Below, in pieces: positions 1 through 8,042 of a DNA stretch of 36,461 nt (the stretch's first letter is position 1; each line of letters starts with the position of its first letter). Made by a program: the position numbers and the translations under genes. This stretch comes from Bacillota bacterium (GTDB taxonomy: Bacteria > Bacillota > Clostridia > Acetivibrionales > DSM-1351). The stretch covers positions 1 through 36,461 of the forward strand of contig JAEWAX010000091.1 of the NCBI GenBank assembly GCA_023391425.1, read 5' to 3'. The notes under the pieces are model-generated. The model was given only the letters and a program-made list of their open reading frames with translations. It was not told the origin of the DNA and made no database searches.

Positions 1-428
1 CTGATGCCGATGTAGATGGTGCTCATATTAGAATGTTACTTTTAACATTTTTCTATAGATTTATGAGACCGTTAGTAGAGGAAGGACATGTTTATTTGGC
101 TATGCCACCTCTGTTTAAAGTGTATAAAGGAAAAGAAGAAGAATACGCTTATGATGATAGACAGGTTGAAAAGATTTATGCAGAAAAAGGTTGGAGAAAA
201 GATGATCCAAATGTACTTATTCAGAGATATAAAGGTTTGGGAGAAATGAATCCTGATCAACTCTGGGATACAACAATGAATCCGGCTACACGTTCAATAA
301 TGAAAGTAAGTGCAGATGATGCAATGGCTGCAGATGAAGTATTTAGTACTTTTATGGGTGATAAAGTTGAACCGAGAAAAGATTATATAAATGCTCATGC
401 AAAAGATGTTACAAATCTAGATTTTTAA
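1..428 (+). CDS. gyrB: DNA gyrase subunit B, C-terminal part (5' truncated by window)
   Basis: Catalytic B subunit of the type II topoisomerase that introduces negative supercoils. The reading frame is open from base 3 and enters at the end of the TOPRIM domain: DADVDGAHIR carries the Mg-binding DxDxD cluster, followed by LLLTFFYRFMRPL. The rest is the GyrB tail with the conserved QRYKGLGEMNPDQLWDTTM block, typical of GyrB/ParE, and ends in NLDF. Only about 141 residues are in the window. A terminator follows at once, so gyrA is not directly co-transcribed here. GyrB rather than ParE is favoured by the tail sequence and by the nearby origin markers (parAB, parS). Confidence 0.95.
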   Translation, partial: DADVDGAHIRMLLLTFFYRFMRPLVEEGHVYLAMPPLFKVYKGKEEEYAYDDRQVEKIYAEKGWRKDDPNVLIQRYKGLGEMNPDQLWDTTMNPATRSIMKVSADDAMAADEVFSTFMGDKVEPRKDYINAHAKDVTNLDF

Positions 429-434
429 TATAAG

Positions 435-467
435 AAACCCATTTTGATATTTGAAATGGGTTTTTTT
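435..467 (+). terminator. Rho-independent terminator of gyrB
   Basis: A 10-bp stem, AAACCCATTT at 435-444 with AAATGGGTTT at 454-463, and a 9-nt loop are followed by a continuous T run. It starts 6 nt after the gyrB stop codon. Confidence 0.92.
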
Positions 468-468
468 A

Positions 469-767
469 TTTATTAAAATAGTTCTAAACTATCTAGCAAC
501 TGTATTTTTTCGCCTATAACTAATATGATTATTTGTTTATATAAAATGGTATGATCTTTTTTATTAAATAAAATGATAGTCATATATCTTAATTATTAAA
601 ATTCACTATTGTATGATTGAAGCAATATGACCAAGAAGGTGGGTCAAAATTTCATCTTCAGAAAGATAACTTAAGTTATATGTACTAGGTATTTGATTTA
701 TATATGAGAGATCTTTTAATTTATCTTATTAAGAAATAATTATTAATACATTTATAATAATTATATA
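469..767. other. AT-rich intergenic stretch, no gene recognised
   Basis: No open frame with a credible ribosome binding site, no RNA gene and no clear repeat was seen. Short fragments such as a 15-codon frame at about 627 lack support. The stretch leads up to the first parS site. Confidence 0.5.
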
Positions 768-783
768 TGTTTCACGTGAAACA
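768..783. promoter_or_regulatory. parS centromere site 1
   Basis: TGTTTCACGTGAAACA, a perfect 16-bp palindrome identical to the consensus ParB/Spo0J binding site of Firmicutes. ParB loads here as a CTP-dependent clamp and spreads. It lies 2.7 kb upstream of parAB, as expected near the origin. Confidence 0.96.
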
Positions 784-1138
784 TTATTTTTTTTAGCCAA
801 AACATATTTTGTCTTATAGGTTGATACTAAATACATTAGTAATTCTATACTAGTTTTAATGGCAACAGGTGTTTGAAAATGTTAAACAAAACACTATAAC
901 TTTAACAACTTTATGGTTCAGTATAAAGTAGACCATTCACATAAAAGAGTAATTTACTATAAAAAAATACAAATTTATTTATGTATATACATTTAATTTA
1001 ACCTAATGGTATAATTATCAAGTATTTAGATTATAAGATAAAATATAAAAAATTCGGTTATTTCAAAAATTATTTGTTATTTTTTAGTTGATCTAACAAT
1101 ATATATGGATTTAATTTTTAGGAAAGGAGGAATTTAAT
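784..1138. other. Intergenic stretch upstream of acetyltransferase, no gene recognised
   Basis: Very AT-rich. A TATAAT at 1010-1015 could be a -10 box for the acetyltransferase leader, but no convincing -35 was found 17 nt upstream. A 27-codon frame starting at 913 has no ribosome binding site and was not called. Confidence 0.4.
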
Positions 1139-1195
1139 ATGAATACAGAAAAATTTATTAAAAGAACAAATTATAGGAGGTACATTCTCCTATAA
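1139..1195 (+). CDS. Possible 18-residue leader peptide upstream of acetyltransferase
   Basis: A short frame reading MNTEKFIKRTNYRRYILL and then TAA. It has one of the best ribosome binding sites in the region (AAAGGAGG at 1123-1130, 8 nt before ATG) and ends 19 nt before the acetyltransferase start. Its last codons lie inside a hairpin. Strong initiation signals on a tiny frame in front of an acetyltransferase resemble the leader peptides of inducible resistance genes, but the sequence matches no leader I recognise. Confidence 0.45.
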   Translation: MNTEKFIKRTNYRRYILL

Positions 1196-1208
1196 GATAA
1201 ATGAGGAG
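1171..1208 (+). promoter_or_regulatory. Possible translational attenuator hairpin
   Basis: TTATAGGAG (1171-1179) pairs perfectly over 9 bp with CTCCTATAA (1187-1195) around a 7-nt loop. The same CTCCT (1187-1191) can instead pair with AGGAG at 1204-1208, which is the Shine-Dalgarno sequence of the acetyltransferase. Two mutually exclusive pairings inside and after a leader frame suggest control of translation; this is inference from base pairing only. Confidence 0.4.
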
Positions 1209-1214
1209 ATTAAA

Positions 1215-1748
1215 ATGGAAGACATAATTACAGATAGATTAATTATTAGAAGATTTAGACAAAATGATTGGCAGGATTTATATGAGTACTTGTCGGATGT
1301 AGAAGTTGTTAAGTTTGAACCATATGATATTTACTCAGAAAATCAGGCTAGAGAAGAAGCGATTAGAAGGTCACATGATGAATCCTTCTATGCAGTTTGC
1401 TTAAAAGAAAGTAAGAAATTAATAGGAAACTTATATCTGGGTAAGGGAGACTTTGATACATGGGAATTAGGATATGTATTTAATAGGAAATACCAAGGTA
1501 AAGGTTATGCCACAGAGGGTGCGAAGGTGTTGATTGACTATGCCTTTACACATTTAGGTGCAAGACGTATTATAGCTATGTGTAATCCAAAGAATGACCG
1601 TTCCTGGAAGTTACTTGAACGCTTACATTTGCGACGTGAGGGTTTTATTTTACAAAATATCTTTTTTAAAACAGATAGCAATGGTAAGCCTATTTGGCTT
1701 GATACTTACGAATATGCTATATTGAAACCTGAATGGTACAAACAATAA
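1215..1748 (+). CDS. GNAT family N-acetyltransferase (RimJ/RimL type)
   Basis: A 177-residue single-domain acetyl-CoA-dependent acetyltransferase. It begins ITDRLIIRRF, the usual first strand of the RimJ/RimL group, and carries the acetyl-CoA pyrophosphate loop YQGKGYATEGA (about residues 93-103, pattern Q/RxxGxG/A), followed by the CNPKNDRSWKLLERL segment where members of the family contact CoA. RBS GAGGAG lies 6 nt before ATG. The substrate cannot be told: ribosomal protein N-termini or a small molecule or antibiotic are both possible. The gene stands alone, preceded by the possible leader and attenuator, and sits in an accessory-looking stretch between gyrB and parAB. Family call strong, function open. 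Confidence 0.85.
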   Translation: MEDIITDRLIIRRFRQNDWQDLYEYLSDVEVVKFEPYDIYSENQAREEAIRRSHDESFYAVCLKESKKLIGNLYLGKGDFDTWELGYVFNRKYQGKGYATEGAKVLIDYAFTHLGARRIIAMCNPKNDRSWKLLERLHLRREGFILQNIFFKTDSNGKPIWLDTYEYAILKPEWYKQ

Positions 1749-1805
1749 GTTTCGGATAATCAAAATAATGAACGATACTGTACATACGATTCTAAAAATA
1801 TATAT

Positions 1806-1832
1806 AAGGGAAGTCAATCAATGGCTTCCCTT
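1806..1832. terminator. Stem-loop after the acetyltransferase gene
   Basis: AAGGGAAG (1806-1813) pairs with CTTCCCTT (1825-1832), extendable to 11 bp with one wobble, loop about 5 nt. The top strand lacks a T run after the stem, so it is a weak terminator at best for the + strand gene. Confidence 0.4.
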
Positions 1833-1895
1833 AAAAAACTCATTACCAACATTGTTCTAAAGCATAGCTATTATTAAATAGGAGTAGTTATAAAA

Positions 1896-2228
1896 TTGGT
1901 ATTTGATAGAGCTAACAACAATGATATTTCTGCATTAATCAAGATAAAGAATAAAAGTTTTTCAATGATTTATATCCCAATGGAGCAAAACTAGTTAAAT
2001 ACTGATTTAATAGATGATAAGCAAAAAGTAAGTAAAATGGAAATTCATATCCCAGTAAAATGTAGTATTTTATACGTTGACTCTTTTAGTGTCTCAGCAA
2101 AGTATCTGAATAATTACCCGATGGAATAATTGGTGAACGTTAAAGGCGGTTCAATATGTGATAAAGCAAATATTCTTTTGAAAACAGGAGTAACAACATT
2201 AGCGGCAGTAAAGTGTAGAGAGTTATAA
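1896..2228 (+). pseudogene. Decayed reading frame, N-terminus GNAT-like
   Basis: One frame reads for 110 codons from a TTG (1896, AGGAG about 11 nt upstream) but is broken by TAG at 1992 and TAA at 2127 before ending at TAA 2226-2228. The first part (DRANNNDISALIKIKNKSF) looks like the first helix of a GNAT acetyltransferase; the later part (GGSICDKANILLKTGV) is not recognised. Two in-frame stops with no frame change suggest a recently dead gene, perhaps an internally deleted or chimeric acetyltransferase. It could be chance. Confidence 0.35.
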
Positions 2229-2363
2229 AGAAAACTTGTAATACTTTTAGTGGTTAATCATACTTGTTTATTATATAATTTTAGAAGAGTTATTTTGGAA
2301 AAGTAAGAAAAAAGCATAATATATTAGATCTGGTTTAAGTTTGAAACAAGGGGGGTAAATTGT

Positions 2364-3026
2364 ATGATTTTTGATACGATACTTTTTGACTTGGATGATA
2401 CAATTCATGATAGAAATAGGTCATTGTGTAAGTATGTTAACCTTTTTATATTAAAATTTTCTGATGCATTGGACTATGATAGTAAGTTAATAATGAAAGA
2501 TGTTTTTTTTGAAATTGATAACAAAGGATATAAGCCAAGAGAAGAATTATTTAAAGAGTTACAAGACAGAGTTTTAAGGAAATACAAACCTGATTTAAAA
2601 GAATTTATTGATTTTTGGAATGTAGAGTTTCCTAAATGTGCCGAACCTATGCATAACATATACAATGTTTTAGATTATTTTATAGATAAGAAAGTAAAAA
2701 TGGGGATTATAACAAATGGTAACTCTGATTTTCAAAATACGAAAATTGATAAGTTAGATTTTAGAAAGTATATGAGAACTATTATAATTTCTGAAGAAGT
2801 TGATATTAGAAAGCCTGACCCTAAAATATTTCATCTTGCGTTATCAAAAATTGACTCAAGAAATGAAAACACTTTGTTTGTTGGAGATAATCCTTTAATT
2901 GATATAAAAGGAGCAAATGATTCTGGTTTAATATCTGTTTGGTTAAATCATGGACAGGTCTGGAATATAAAACAGTACATACCCAAATATATTATAAATA
3001 ATATATCTGAACTTATGAAAATATGA
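2364..3026 (+). CDS. HAD superfamily hydrolase (YjjG-like phosphatase)
   Basis: A 220-residue haloacid dehalogenase-fold phosphatase. Motif I is FDLDDT (nucleophile Asp about residue 9), motif II ITNG (about 116), motif III Lys in IRKPDP (about 150) and motif IV VGDNPLIDIKGA (about 172-183). The alpha-helical cap between motifs I and II (subfamily I) fits the YjjG group, which dephosphorylates nucleotides or sugar phosphates. RBS AAGGGGGG precedes ATG by about 8 nt. It stands alone just upstream of parS site 2 and parAB. Substrate unknown. Confidence 0.85.
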   Translation: MIFDTILFDLDDTIHDRNRSLCKYVNLFILKFSDALDYDSKLIMKDVFFEIDNKGYKPREELFKELQDRVLRKYKPDLKEFIDFWNVEFPKCAEPMHNIYNVLDYFIDKKVKMGIITNGNSDFQNTKIDKLDFRKYMRTIIISEEVDIRKPDPKIFHLALSKIDSRNENTLFVGDNPLIDIKGANDSGLISVWLNHGQVWNIKQYIPKYIINNISELMKI

Positions 3027-3248
3027 GCAATTCAGTTGACATAAAAATATGTAATATTGCTTAAATGCGGATTTTGGGGAACCCTTAATAAGTTCCTTAA
3101 AAAGTATTAACTATCGACCATATGTTGTGAAAGAACCAAGTTATTAAAGTATATATAGATTTATATTGATAAATGTTAAATTGTATATAGTATAAATTAG
3201 TTTATAAATCACTATTTACATTTACTTATACTAAAGGATAATTTGCAA

Positions 3249-3264
3249 TGTTTCACGTGAAACA
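3249..3264. promoter_or_regulatory. parS centromere site 2
   Basis: TGTTTCACGTGAAACA, the perfect consensus again, 175 bp upstream of the parA start. A site this close to parAB is usual; it may also let ParB affect expression of its own operon. Confidence 0.96.
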
Positions 3265-3423
3265 TTATTCCAATTACATTAAATTCTTTGTATTATTATT
3301 ACCCCTATGATATAATTTTCAATGACGATTTATATTCAAATTGCTGTTTATAAAGAATTTTTCAATATAGACATTAATATTATATTGAATAATAAATGCA
3401 ATTTAATGAGGAGTGAGATATTT

Positions 3424-4206
3424 GTGGCAAAAATTATAGCCATAGCAAATCAAAAAGGTGGCGTAGGCAAGACAACAACTTCAGTAAATTTAAGTGCATG
3501 TTTGGCATATAAGGGTAAAAAAGTGCTGGTTATTGATATAGACCCTCAAGGTAATACGACTAGTGGTTTGGGTGTAGACAAGCAAAGCATTAAACAGTCA
3601 GTTTATGATGTAATAATAAATGATGAGGCCATAGAAAATACACTAGTAAAGACTTGTATTGATAATCTTATGTTGTGTCCATCTAACATACAGCTTGCAG
3701 GTGCAGAAGTTGAACTTGTTTCAATTATATCAAGAGAAAATAGATTGAAGGCCGCTTTATATTATATTCGTAAAGAATTCGATTTTATAATAATTGATTG
3801 TCCACCATCATTAGGACTTCTCACTCTAAACTCTTTAACTGCGGCAGATACCATTTTGGTACCAATTCAATGCGAATACTATGCATTAGAAGGTCTCAGT
3901 CAATTAATGAATACTGTTAAGCTTGTTCAAAAACATTTAAATCCTGAATTAGAAGTCGAGGGTGTTGTGCTTACAATGTTTGATGCAAGAACAAACTTGT
4001 CTATTCAAGTTGTTGAAGAAGTCAAAAAGTATTTCAGAAACAAAGTTTATAGAACTGTGATTCCTAGAAATGTGAGATTAAGTGAAGCTCCTAGCTTCGG
4101 TTTGCCAATTATCCTATATGATGCAAAATCAAAAGGAGCTGAATGCTATATTGATCTGGCAGAAGAAGTTATTGAGTATTCTGAAGAGGTGGTACAAAGT
4201 TTATGA
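3424..4206 (+). CDS. soj: Chromosome partitioning ATPase ParA/Soj
   Basis: A Walker-type ATPase of 260 residues that binds DNA non-specifically as an ATP dimer and works with ParB-parS in origin segregation; in Bacillus, Soj also controls DnaA and, with Spo0J, sporulation. The deviant Walker A motif KGGVGKTT is at residues 11-18, the switch DIDPQGNTTSGLG follows at about 39-51, and FIIIDCPPSLG is the Walker B region. I chose GTG 3424 (RBS GAGGAG at 3408-3413), because MAKIIAIANQKGG is the usual N-terminus; an upstream frame extension from 3322 has no RBS. The stop overlaps the parB start (ATGA), so the pair is translationally coupled. Confidence 0.96.
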   Translation: MAKIIAIANQKGGVGKTTTSVNLSACLAYKGKKVLVIDIDPQGNTTSGLGVDKQSIKQSVYDVIINDEAIENTLVKTCIDNLMLCPSNIQLAGAEVELVSIISRENRLKAALYYIRKEFDFIIIDCPPSLGLLTLNSLTAADTILVPIQCEYYALEGLSQLMNTVKLVQKHLNPELEVEGVVLTMFDARTNLSIQVVEEVKKYFRNKVYRTVIPRNVRLSEAPSFGLPIILYDAKSKGAECYIDLAEEVIEYSEEVVQSL

Positions 4207-5045
4207 TGAAGAAAGGTTTAGGAAAAGGCCTAGGTGCATTAATATCAAATGAATCTCTTGAAGATGATTCGGGTGTTATAGAGTTAAAAATAAATGAAAT
4301 CGAGCCAAATGCTAGCCAACCACGAAAGTTTTTTGATGATGAAAAATTAGCTCAGTTAGCTGATTCAATCAAACAGCATGGAATTATTCAGCCTATTATT
4401 GTTAAAAAAGAAAATAATATTTATACAATAATTGCAGGTGAGAGAAGATGGAGAGCGGCAAAATTAGCTGGACTTAGTAAAGTACCTGTTTTAATAAAAG
4501 ACTTTACTGATAAACAGGTAATGGAGATTGCACTTATTGAGAATTTACAAAGAGAAGATTTAAATCCTATTGAAGAGGCTGAAGCATTTCTTCACCTTAT
4601 GAATGAATTTGACTTAACTCAAGAACAAATAGCTGTAACAATTGGGAGAAGTAGATCTGCAATCGCTAATACACTTAGATTGCTCGGTTTATCGAATGAG
4701 GTTAAAAAATTTATAATAAGTGGTGACTTAACTAGTGGGCATGCCCGCACATTAGTTATTATTCAGGATGAAGACTTGCAAAAAATTGCTGCTGAGTACA
4801 TTATTCAGAATAAACTTAGTGTAAGGGAAACTGAAAATTATATTAAGAATCTGTTAAAAAATAAAACAAAGAAAAAGGTTAAAATTCAAAATCCTGATTT
4901 TAGAGATGTTGAAGATAAGCTGAAGAATATACTTGGTACAAAAGTAAAATTACTTGCAAATAATAATAAAGGTAAAATTACAATAGAATATTATTCTAAT
5001 GATGAACTTGATAGATTATTGGATTTTTTTTACAAAAACCATTAA
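4203..5045 (+). CDS. parB: Chromosome partitioning protein ParB/Spo0J
   Basis: The CTP-dependent DNA clamp that loads at parS and recruits SMC and ParA. The 280 residues show the Soj-contacting N-terminal peptide KKGLGKGLGALIS, the CTP-binding domain with IAGERRWRAAKLAG and ENLQREDLNPIEEAEA, a helix-turn-helix (TQEQIAVTIGRSRSAIANTLRLLGL, about residues 140-164) that reads parS, and the C-terminal dimer domain. ATG 4203 overlaps the parA stop; a second ATG follows directly at 4206 and is an equally likely start. Three matching parS sites are in the window. Confidence 0.96.
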   Translation: MMKKGLGKGLGALISNESLEDDSGVIELKINEIEPNASQPRKFFDDEKLAQLADSIKQHGIIQPIIVKKENNIYTIIAGERRWRAAKLAGLSKVPVLIKDFTDKQVMEIALIENLQREDLNPIEEAEAFLHLMNEFDLTQEQIAVTIGRSRSAIANTLRLLGLSNEVKKFIISGDLTSGHARTLVIIQDEDLQKIAAEYIIQNKLSVRETENYIKNLLKNKTKKKVKIQNPDFRDVEDKLKNILGTKVKLLANNNKGKITIEYYSNDELDRLLDFFYKNH

Positions 5046-5249
5046 AAATGTGACGCTCTAAAATTAATTTTAACGTGTTTTTTAAACGACACCAATGTAG
5101 TATGTATTCTAAGTTAAAAAATATCTTAAAATCAAATATATAGCCAATTAAGCTATATTATAAAAAATAAGCCATTTTTTAATAAAAGTGACGAGCATAA
5201 TTAAATTAATAGTATATTATTAAGATGGATAAATAAGGAGTAAAATGAA

Positions 5250-5780
5250 ATGAACAATTTTATAAATAATATTCTAAATATACAATTTGAAATTCAATTA
5301 CTTTTTGCAATAAGTTTTATTTTTATAATTTTCAATGGTATATTACTGATTGCAAATATAAAAAAGACTAACAAAGTTAGAACTAAATATAATAGATTTA
5401 TGAATGGCTTAAGTGACAGAAACATGGAAGAACTTTTAGAAAACTGTCTTAGTAATTCAAATTTAGTTAGTGCTAAGAATAGAGAAATAGAATTAAAAAT
5501 AAACGAAATAGAAAGAACTATGCTTCAATGTGTTCAAAAAGTAGGAATTGTAAGATTTAATGCTTTTGATAATGTTGGAAGTGATTTGAGTTATTCTATT
5601 GCACTTCTTGATAATAATGACTCGGGTATAGTTTTAAGTGGAATCTATGCAAGAGATAGTTCTTCAACGTATGCAAAGCCTGTTTCATCTGGAAAATCAA
5701 AATATTCTTTATCTGCTGAAGAAATTCAGGCAATAGATATTGCTAGAAAGACAAATATAGAAAGAATTTATACCAACTGA
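5250..5780 (+). CDS. DUF4446 family membrane-anchored protein
   Basis: A 176-residue protein of unknown function. One N-terminal hydrophobic helix (about residues 15-37) is followed by a short helical stretch and a compact domain containing VGIVRFNAFDNVGSDLSYSIALLDNNDSG and ISGIYAR-like strands, the hallmark of the DUF4446 family, which commonly lies just after parB in Clostridia. RBS AAGGAG precedes ATG by about 8 nt. The location suggests a link to the segregation or envelope machinery, but no function is established that I can cite. Confidence 0.8.
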   Translation: MNNFINNILNIQFEIQLLFAISFIFIIFNGILLIANIKKTNKVRTKYNRFMNGLSDRNMEELLENCLSNSNLVSAKNREIELKINEIERTMLQCVQKVGIVRFNAFDNVGSDLSYSIALLDNNDSGIVLSGIYARDSSSTYAKPVSSGKSKYSLSAEEIQAIDIARKTNIERIYTN

Positions 5781-5831
5781 AGTACACGATAATTATTGTG
5801 CCACACTCTGGCATATGGAGGCTTTTTAGTT

Positions 5832-6593
5832 ATGAATTTAAAATTCAATAATAATCATAAAGATAAAAATGAAAAGAAGCAAATATGGATGTATGCTTTA
5901 ATCTTATTTGCAGGAGCATTTATTGTACTATTATTAACTGCTTATAGCCAAGTCAAGTTTCAAAATAATATAAGTGATTATCAGAATAAGCTTTCTACTG
6001 AGGAAAAGGCAAAAATTAACGTAGTCACTGATTATAATGCTGCTGTAAAGGAAATTGATAGGCTTACAACAGAGATTGAGTCATTAAGAAGTAAACTAGT
6101 GGAATCAGAGCAAAAAATAGCTACAGAGGAAATCAAGGGCACTGAACTTGAGTCAAAGTATAATGATTCAATACTCTCTAGTAATTTATTACTTGTTGCA
6201 TATGAGTATTATAATAAGAAAGATTATGTTAGTTGCGCAATAGCTTTAAAATATGATATAAATACTGAATTCTTGAGTCCAAAAGCTAGAGAAATATATA
6301 ATGATTTAGTTTCAAAAAGTTATGGAGAGGCTTCCAAAATACTTTATGGAGATGGATACAGAAACTATAAAAACAAAAACTATACTGAAGCCATACTTAA
6401 CTTTAATAGGTCAATTGAATTCGCTCAGAAGGATGAGTATTATATTGATGATGCATTCTATTATTTAGCTAGATGCTACTATAAGACTTTAAAATTTAAT
6501 GAGGCAAAGACATTGATTAGTTCTTTTATTGATAATTATCCTAAGAGCACATTTGTAAAAGATATGAAGGATTTATACAATAAAATGATTTAA
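5832..6593 (+). CDS. Membrane-anchored coiled-coil protein with C-terminal TPR repeats
   Basis: 253 residues from ATG 5832 (RBS GGAGG at 5817-5821; a TTG at 5796 would add 12 residues but has no RBS). A charged N-terminus is followed by one transmembrane helix (about residues 18-36), a coiled coil (about 40-100) and helical repeats: the pair YKNKNYTEAILNFNRSIEFA and DDAFYYLARCYYKTLKFNEAKTLI are tetratricopeptide-like, ending DNYPKSTFVKDM. The topology places the TPR part outside the cytoplasmic membrane if the N-terminus is inside. Partner unknown. Probably co-transcribed with the DUF4446 gene 50 nt upstream. Confidence 0.65.
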   Translation: MNLKFNNNHKDKNEKKQIWMYALILFAGAFIVLLLTAYSQVKFQNNISDYQNKLSTEEKAKINVVTDYNAAVKEIDRLTTEIESLRSKLVESEQKIATEEIKGTELESKYNDSILSSNLLLVAYEYYNKKDYVSCAIALKYDINTEFLSPKAREIYNDLVSKSYGEASKILYGDGYRNYKNKNYTEAILNFNRSIEFAQKDEYYIDDAFYYLARCYYKTLKFNEAKTLISSFIDNYPKSTFVKDMKDLYNKMI

Positions 6594-6726
6594 AAAAAAA
6601 ATACTTGCAGTATGTAGTAGTTATTAACTTATTAATTAACAAATTGCTGATTTATCAGGTATATGAAATTACAATTTTCAGATGTAATAGAAATATTTTT
6701 AATATAGTAATATTTACTATTATATA

Positions 6727-6748
6727 ACAGGCTAATATATTGGCCTGT
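6727..6748 (+). terminator. Weak stem-loop after the TPR gene
   Basis: ACAGGCTA (6727-6734) pairs with TGGCCTGT (6741-6748) over 8 bp with one wobble and a 6-nt loop. The T-rich tail is interrupted, so termination is uncertain. Confidence 0.35.
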
Positions 6749-6803
6749 CTGGCTTTTGGTGAATTTTTACCTTAAATTTACCGTGAAGTTGATAATTAAG
6801 GTG

Positions 6804-6832
6804 TTGACAAATATCTTATTTCATTGTAAAAT
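6804..6832 (+). promoter_or_regulatory. Sigma-A promoter of the tRNA-Ser pair
   Basis: TTGACA at 6804-6809 and TAAAAT at 6827-6832 with a 17-nt spacer, 26 nt before the first tRNA. A perfect -35 and near-perfect -10 fit a stable-RNA promoter. Confidence 0.85.
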
Positions 6833-6858
6833 AAAGTTCGTCGCTTAAGACGATTTAT

Positions 6859-6949
6859 GGAGAGATGGTCGAGTTGGTTTAAGGCACCGGTCTTGAAAAC
6901 CGGCGTAGGTGTGAGCCTACCTAGGGTTCGAATCCCTATCTCTCCGCCA
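6859..6949 (+). tRNA. tRNA-Ser (anticodon TGA)
   Basis: A complete class II tRNA: acceptor arms GGAGAGA/TCTCTCC, anticodon stem CCGGT/ACCGG around the loop CTTGAAA (anticodon TGA at 6894-6896, reads UCA), a long variable arm (GTAGGTGTGAGCCTAC) and the T-loop GGTTCGAATCC. Discriminator G and an encoded CCA end (6947-6949). Confidence 0.97.
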
Positions 6950-6988
6950 AATATATGCTGATTCTTTTTAGGGTCAGCATATAATAAT

Positions 6989-7080
6989 GGAGAAGTACCC
7001 AAGTAGGTCGAAGGGGGCGGTTTGCTAAACCGTTAGTAGGAGCAATCCTAGCAAGGGTTCGAATCCCTTCTTCTCCGCCA
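6989..7080 (+). tRNA. tRNA-Ser (anticodon GCT)
   Basis: Second class II tRNA: acceptor GGAGAAG/CTTCTCC, anticodon GCT at 7024-7026 (reads AGC/AGU), a long variable arm (TAGTAGGAGCAATCCTAGCA) and T-loop GGTTCGAATCC. CCA is encoded at 7078-7080. It lies 39 nt after the first tRNA and shares its promoter and terminator. Confidence 0.97.
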
Positions 7081-7110
7081 AAAAACATTCACATTAGTGA
7101 ATGTTTTTTT
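7080..7110 (+). terminator. Rho-independent terminator of the tRNA operon
   Basis: AAAAAACATTCAC pairs with GTGAATGTTTTTT around a 4-nt loop and runs into T's, directly after the second tRNA. Confidence 0.9.
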
Positions 7111-7152
7111 AATATGTAAAGTAAATAGAATAACTGTGTAATAACAGAGACT

Positions 7153-7205
7153 AAAAGAGCTGGTTCTCGATAGAATTGTTAATTTTTTCGAGAGCCAGCT
7201 CTTTT
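7153..7205 (-). terminator. Long hairpin downstream of pssA
   Basis: An 18-bp stem with a single G-T wobble (7153-7170 with 7188-7205, key arm AGAGCTGG...) and a 17-nt loop. It lies about 90 nt beyond the pssA stop on the minus strand and has T-rich flanks on both sides, so it may end transcription in both directions. Confidence 0.6.
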
Positions 7206-7298
7206 AATAATTTAGTATAATTAGAATTTGAAAATCTGTTTACTATGATAATTTAGTATGGATAAAAAAAGTGTTTTTTAAACAAACTGTGTACAAAA

Positions 7299-7847
7299 TT
7301 ATCTCTTCTTAATTTGTATTTTACTTATCATTAGATATGAAAGCAAAATTATTATGATACCGCAAACAATAGTGTTTATATTACTGTAATTGTTACGTAT
7401 CTGAGAAAAAGAATTATATAAATTTACAATAGATAAAAATGCGCCAGCAATTGTTATAGGAATTCCAGAATATATGTTATTGAAGGTAGTAAGATTATAC
7501 CTTGCTAGTCTGTATGCACCTGCTATAGGAAAGATTACAGCAAGTAGATATCCTAAAATACCAAAGTGAAAGAAACTTATCTTCCATGCTATTATAATGG
7601 GAGCGACACCGAATGAAATTAAATCTGACAGAGAATCTAGTTCTTTACCCAATTCACTAGTACAATCTAGCATTCTAGCTACCTTTCCATCAAATCTATC
7701 GGTCAATGCAGCAACCATAACTAGTAAAGATGCTTGAATCAATTGATCTTTAATAGCAAAGAGTAAAGCAACAATACCGAGAGATAAGTTTATAAAGGTT
7801 AAGATGTTTGGTAACGAATGCGTAATTTTATTTTTCAATGAATCCAC
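7299..7847 (-). CDS. pssA: CDP-diacylglycerol-serine O-phosphatidyltransferase
   Basis: An integral membrane enzyme that joins serine to CDP-diacylglycerol to give phosphatidylserine, precursor of phosphatidylethanolamine. The 182-residue protein holds the CDP-alcohol phosphatidyltransferase signature D-RFDGKVAR...GKELDSLSD (about residues 50-79), matching DGxxAR(x)8GxxxDxxxD with all metal-binding aspartates, and about five to six hydrophobic helices. LPNILTFINLSLG at the N-terminus and SFGVAP after the motif are typical of the PssA subclass rather than PgsA. Monocistronic on the minus strand; the following hairpin is its probable terminator. Confidence 0.88.
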   Translation of the reverse strand: MDSLKNKITHSLPNILTFINLSLGIVALLFAIKDQLIQASLLVMVAALTDRFDGKVARMLDCTSELGKELDSLSDLISFGVAPIIIAWKISFFHFGILGYLLAVIFPIAGAYRLARYNLTTFNNIYSGIPITIAGAFLSIVNLYNSFSQIRNNYSNINTIVCGIIIILLSYLMISKIQIKKR

Positions 7848-8042
7848 CCTCTACTTCAAAAATATTTATAGTACTTATAAATTATATTATACAAAAGTGC
7901 TGATGAAAAGTTGAATACCATACAAATTATATATAAATTATATACTATATAATTTATATATAATATAGATTATAATTAATAATAATAAAATTAACAAGTA
8001 AATTAAGTTGTTATATATTATACGTAAATTTAGGAGTAAGGT

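Noticed and set aside
3322..3423. A longer N-terminus for Soj starting at 3322
   Set aside because: No RBS at 3322, and family members start at MAKIIAIANQKGG, which matches GTG 3424 with GAGGAG upstream.
6796..7002. A 68-codon minus-strand frame across the first tRNA
   Set aside because: It is the antisense of a complete tRNA-Ser gene and its flanks; the residues (e.g. GIRTLGRLTPTPVFKTGALNQLDH) are a well-known artefact of translated tRNA-Ser.
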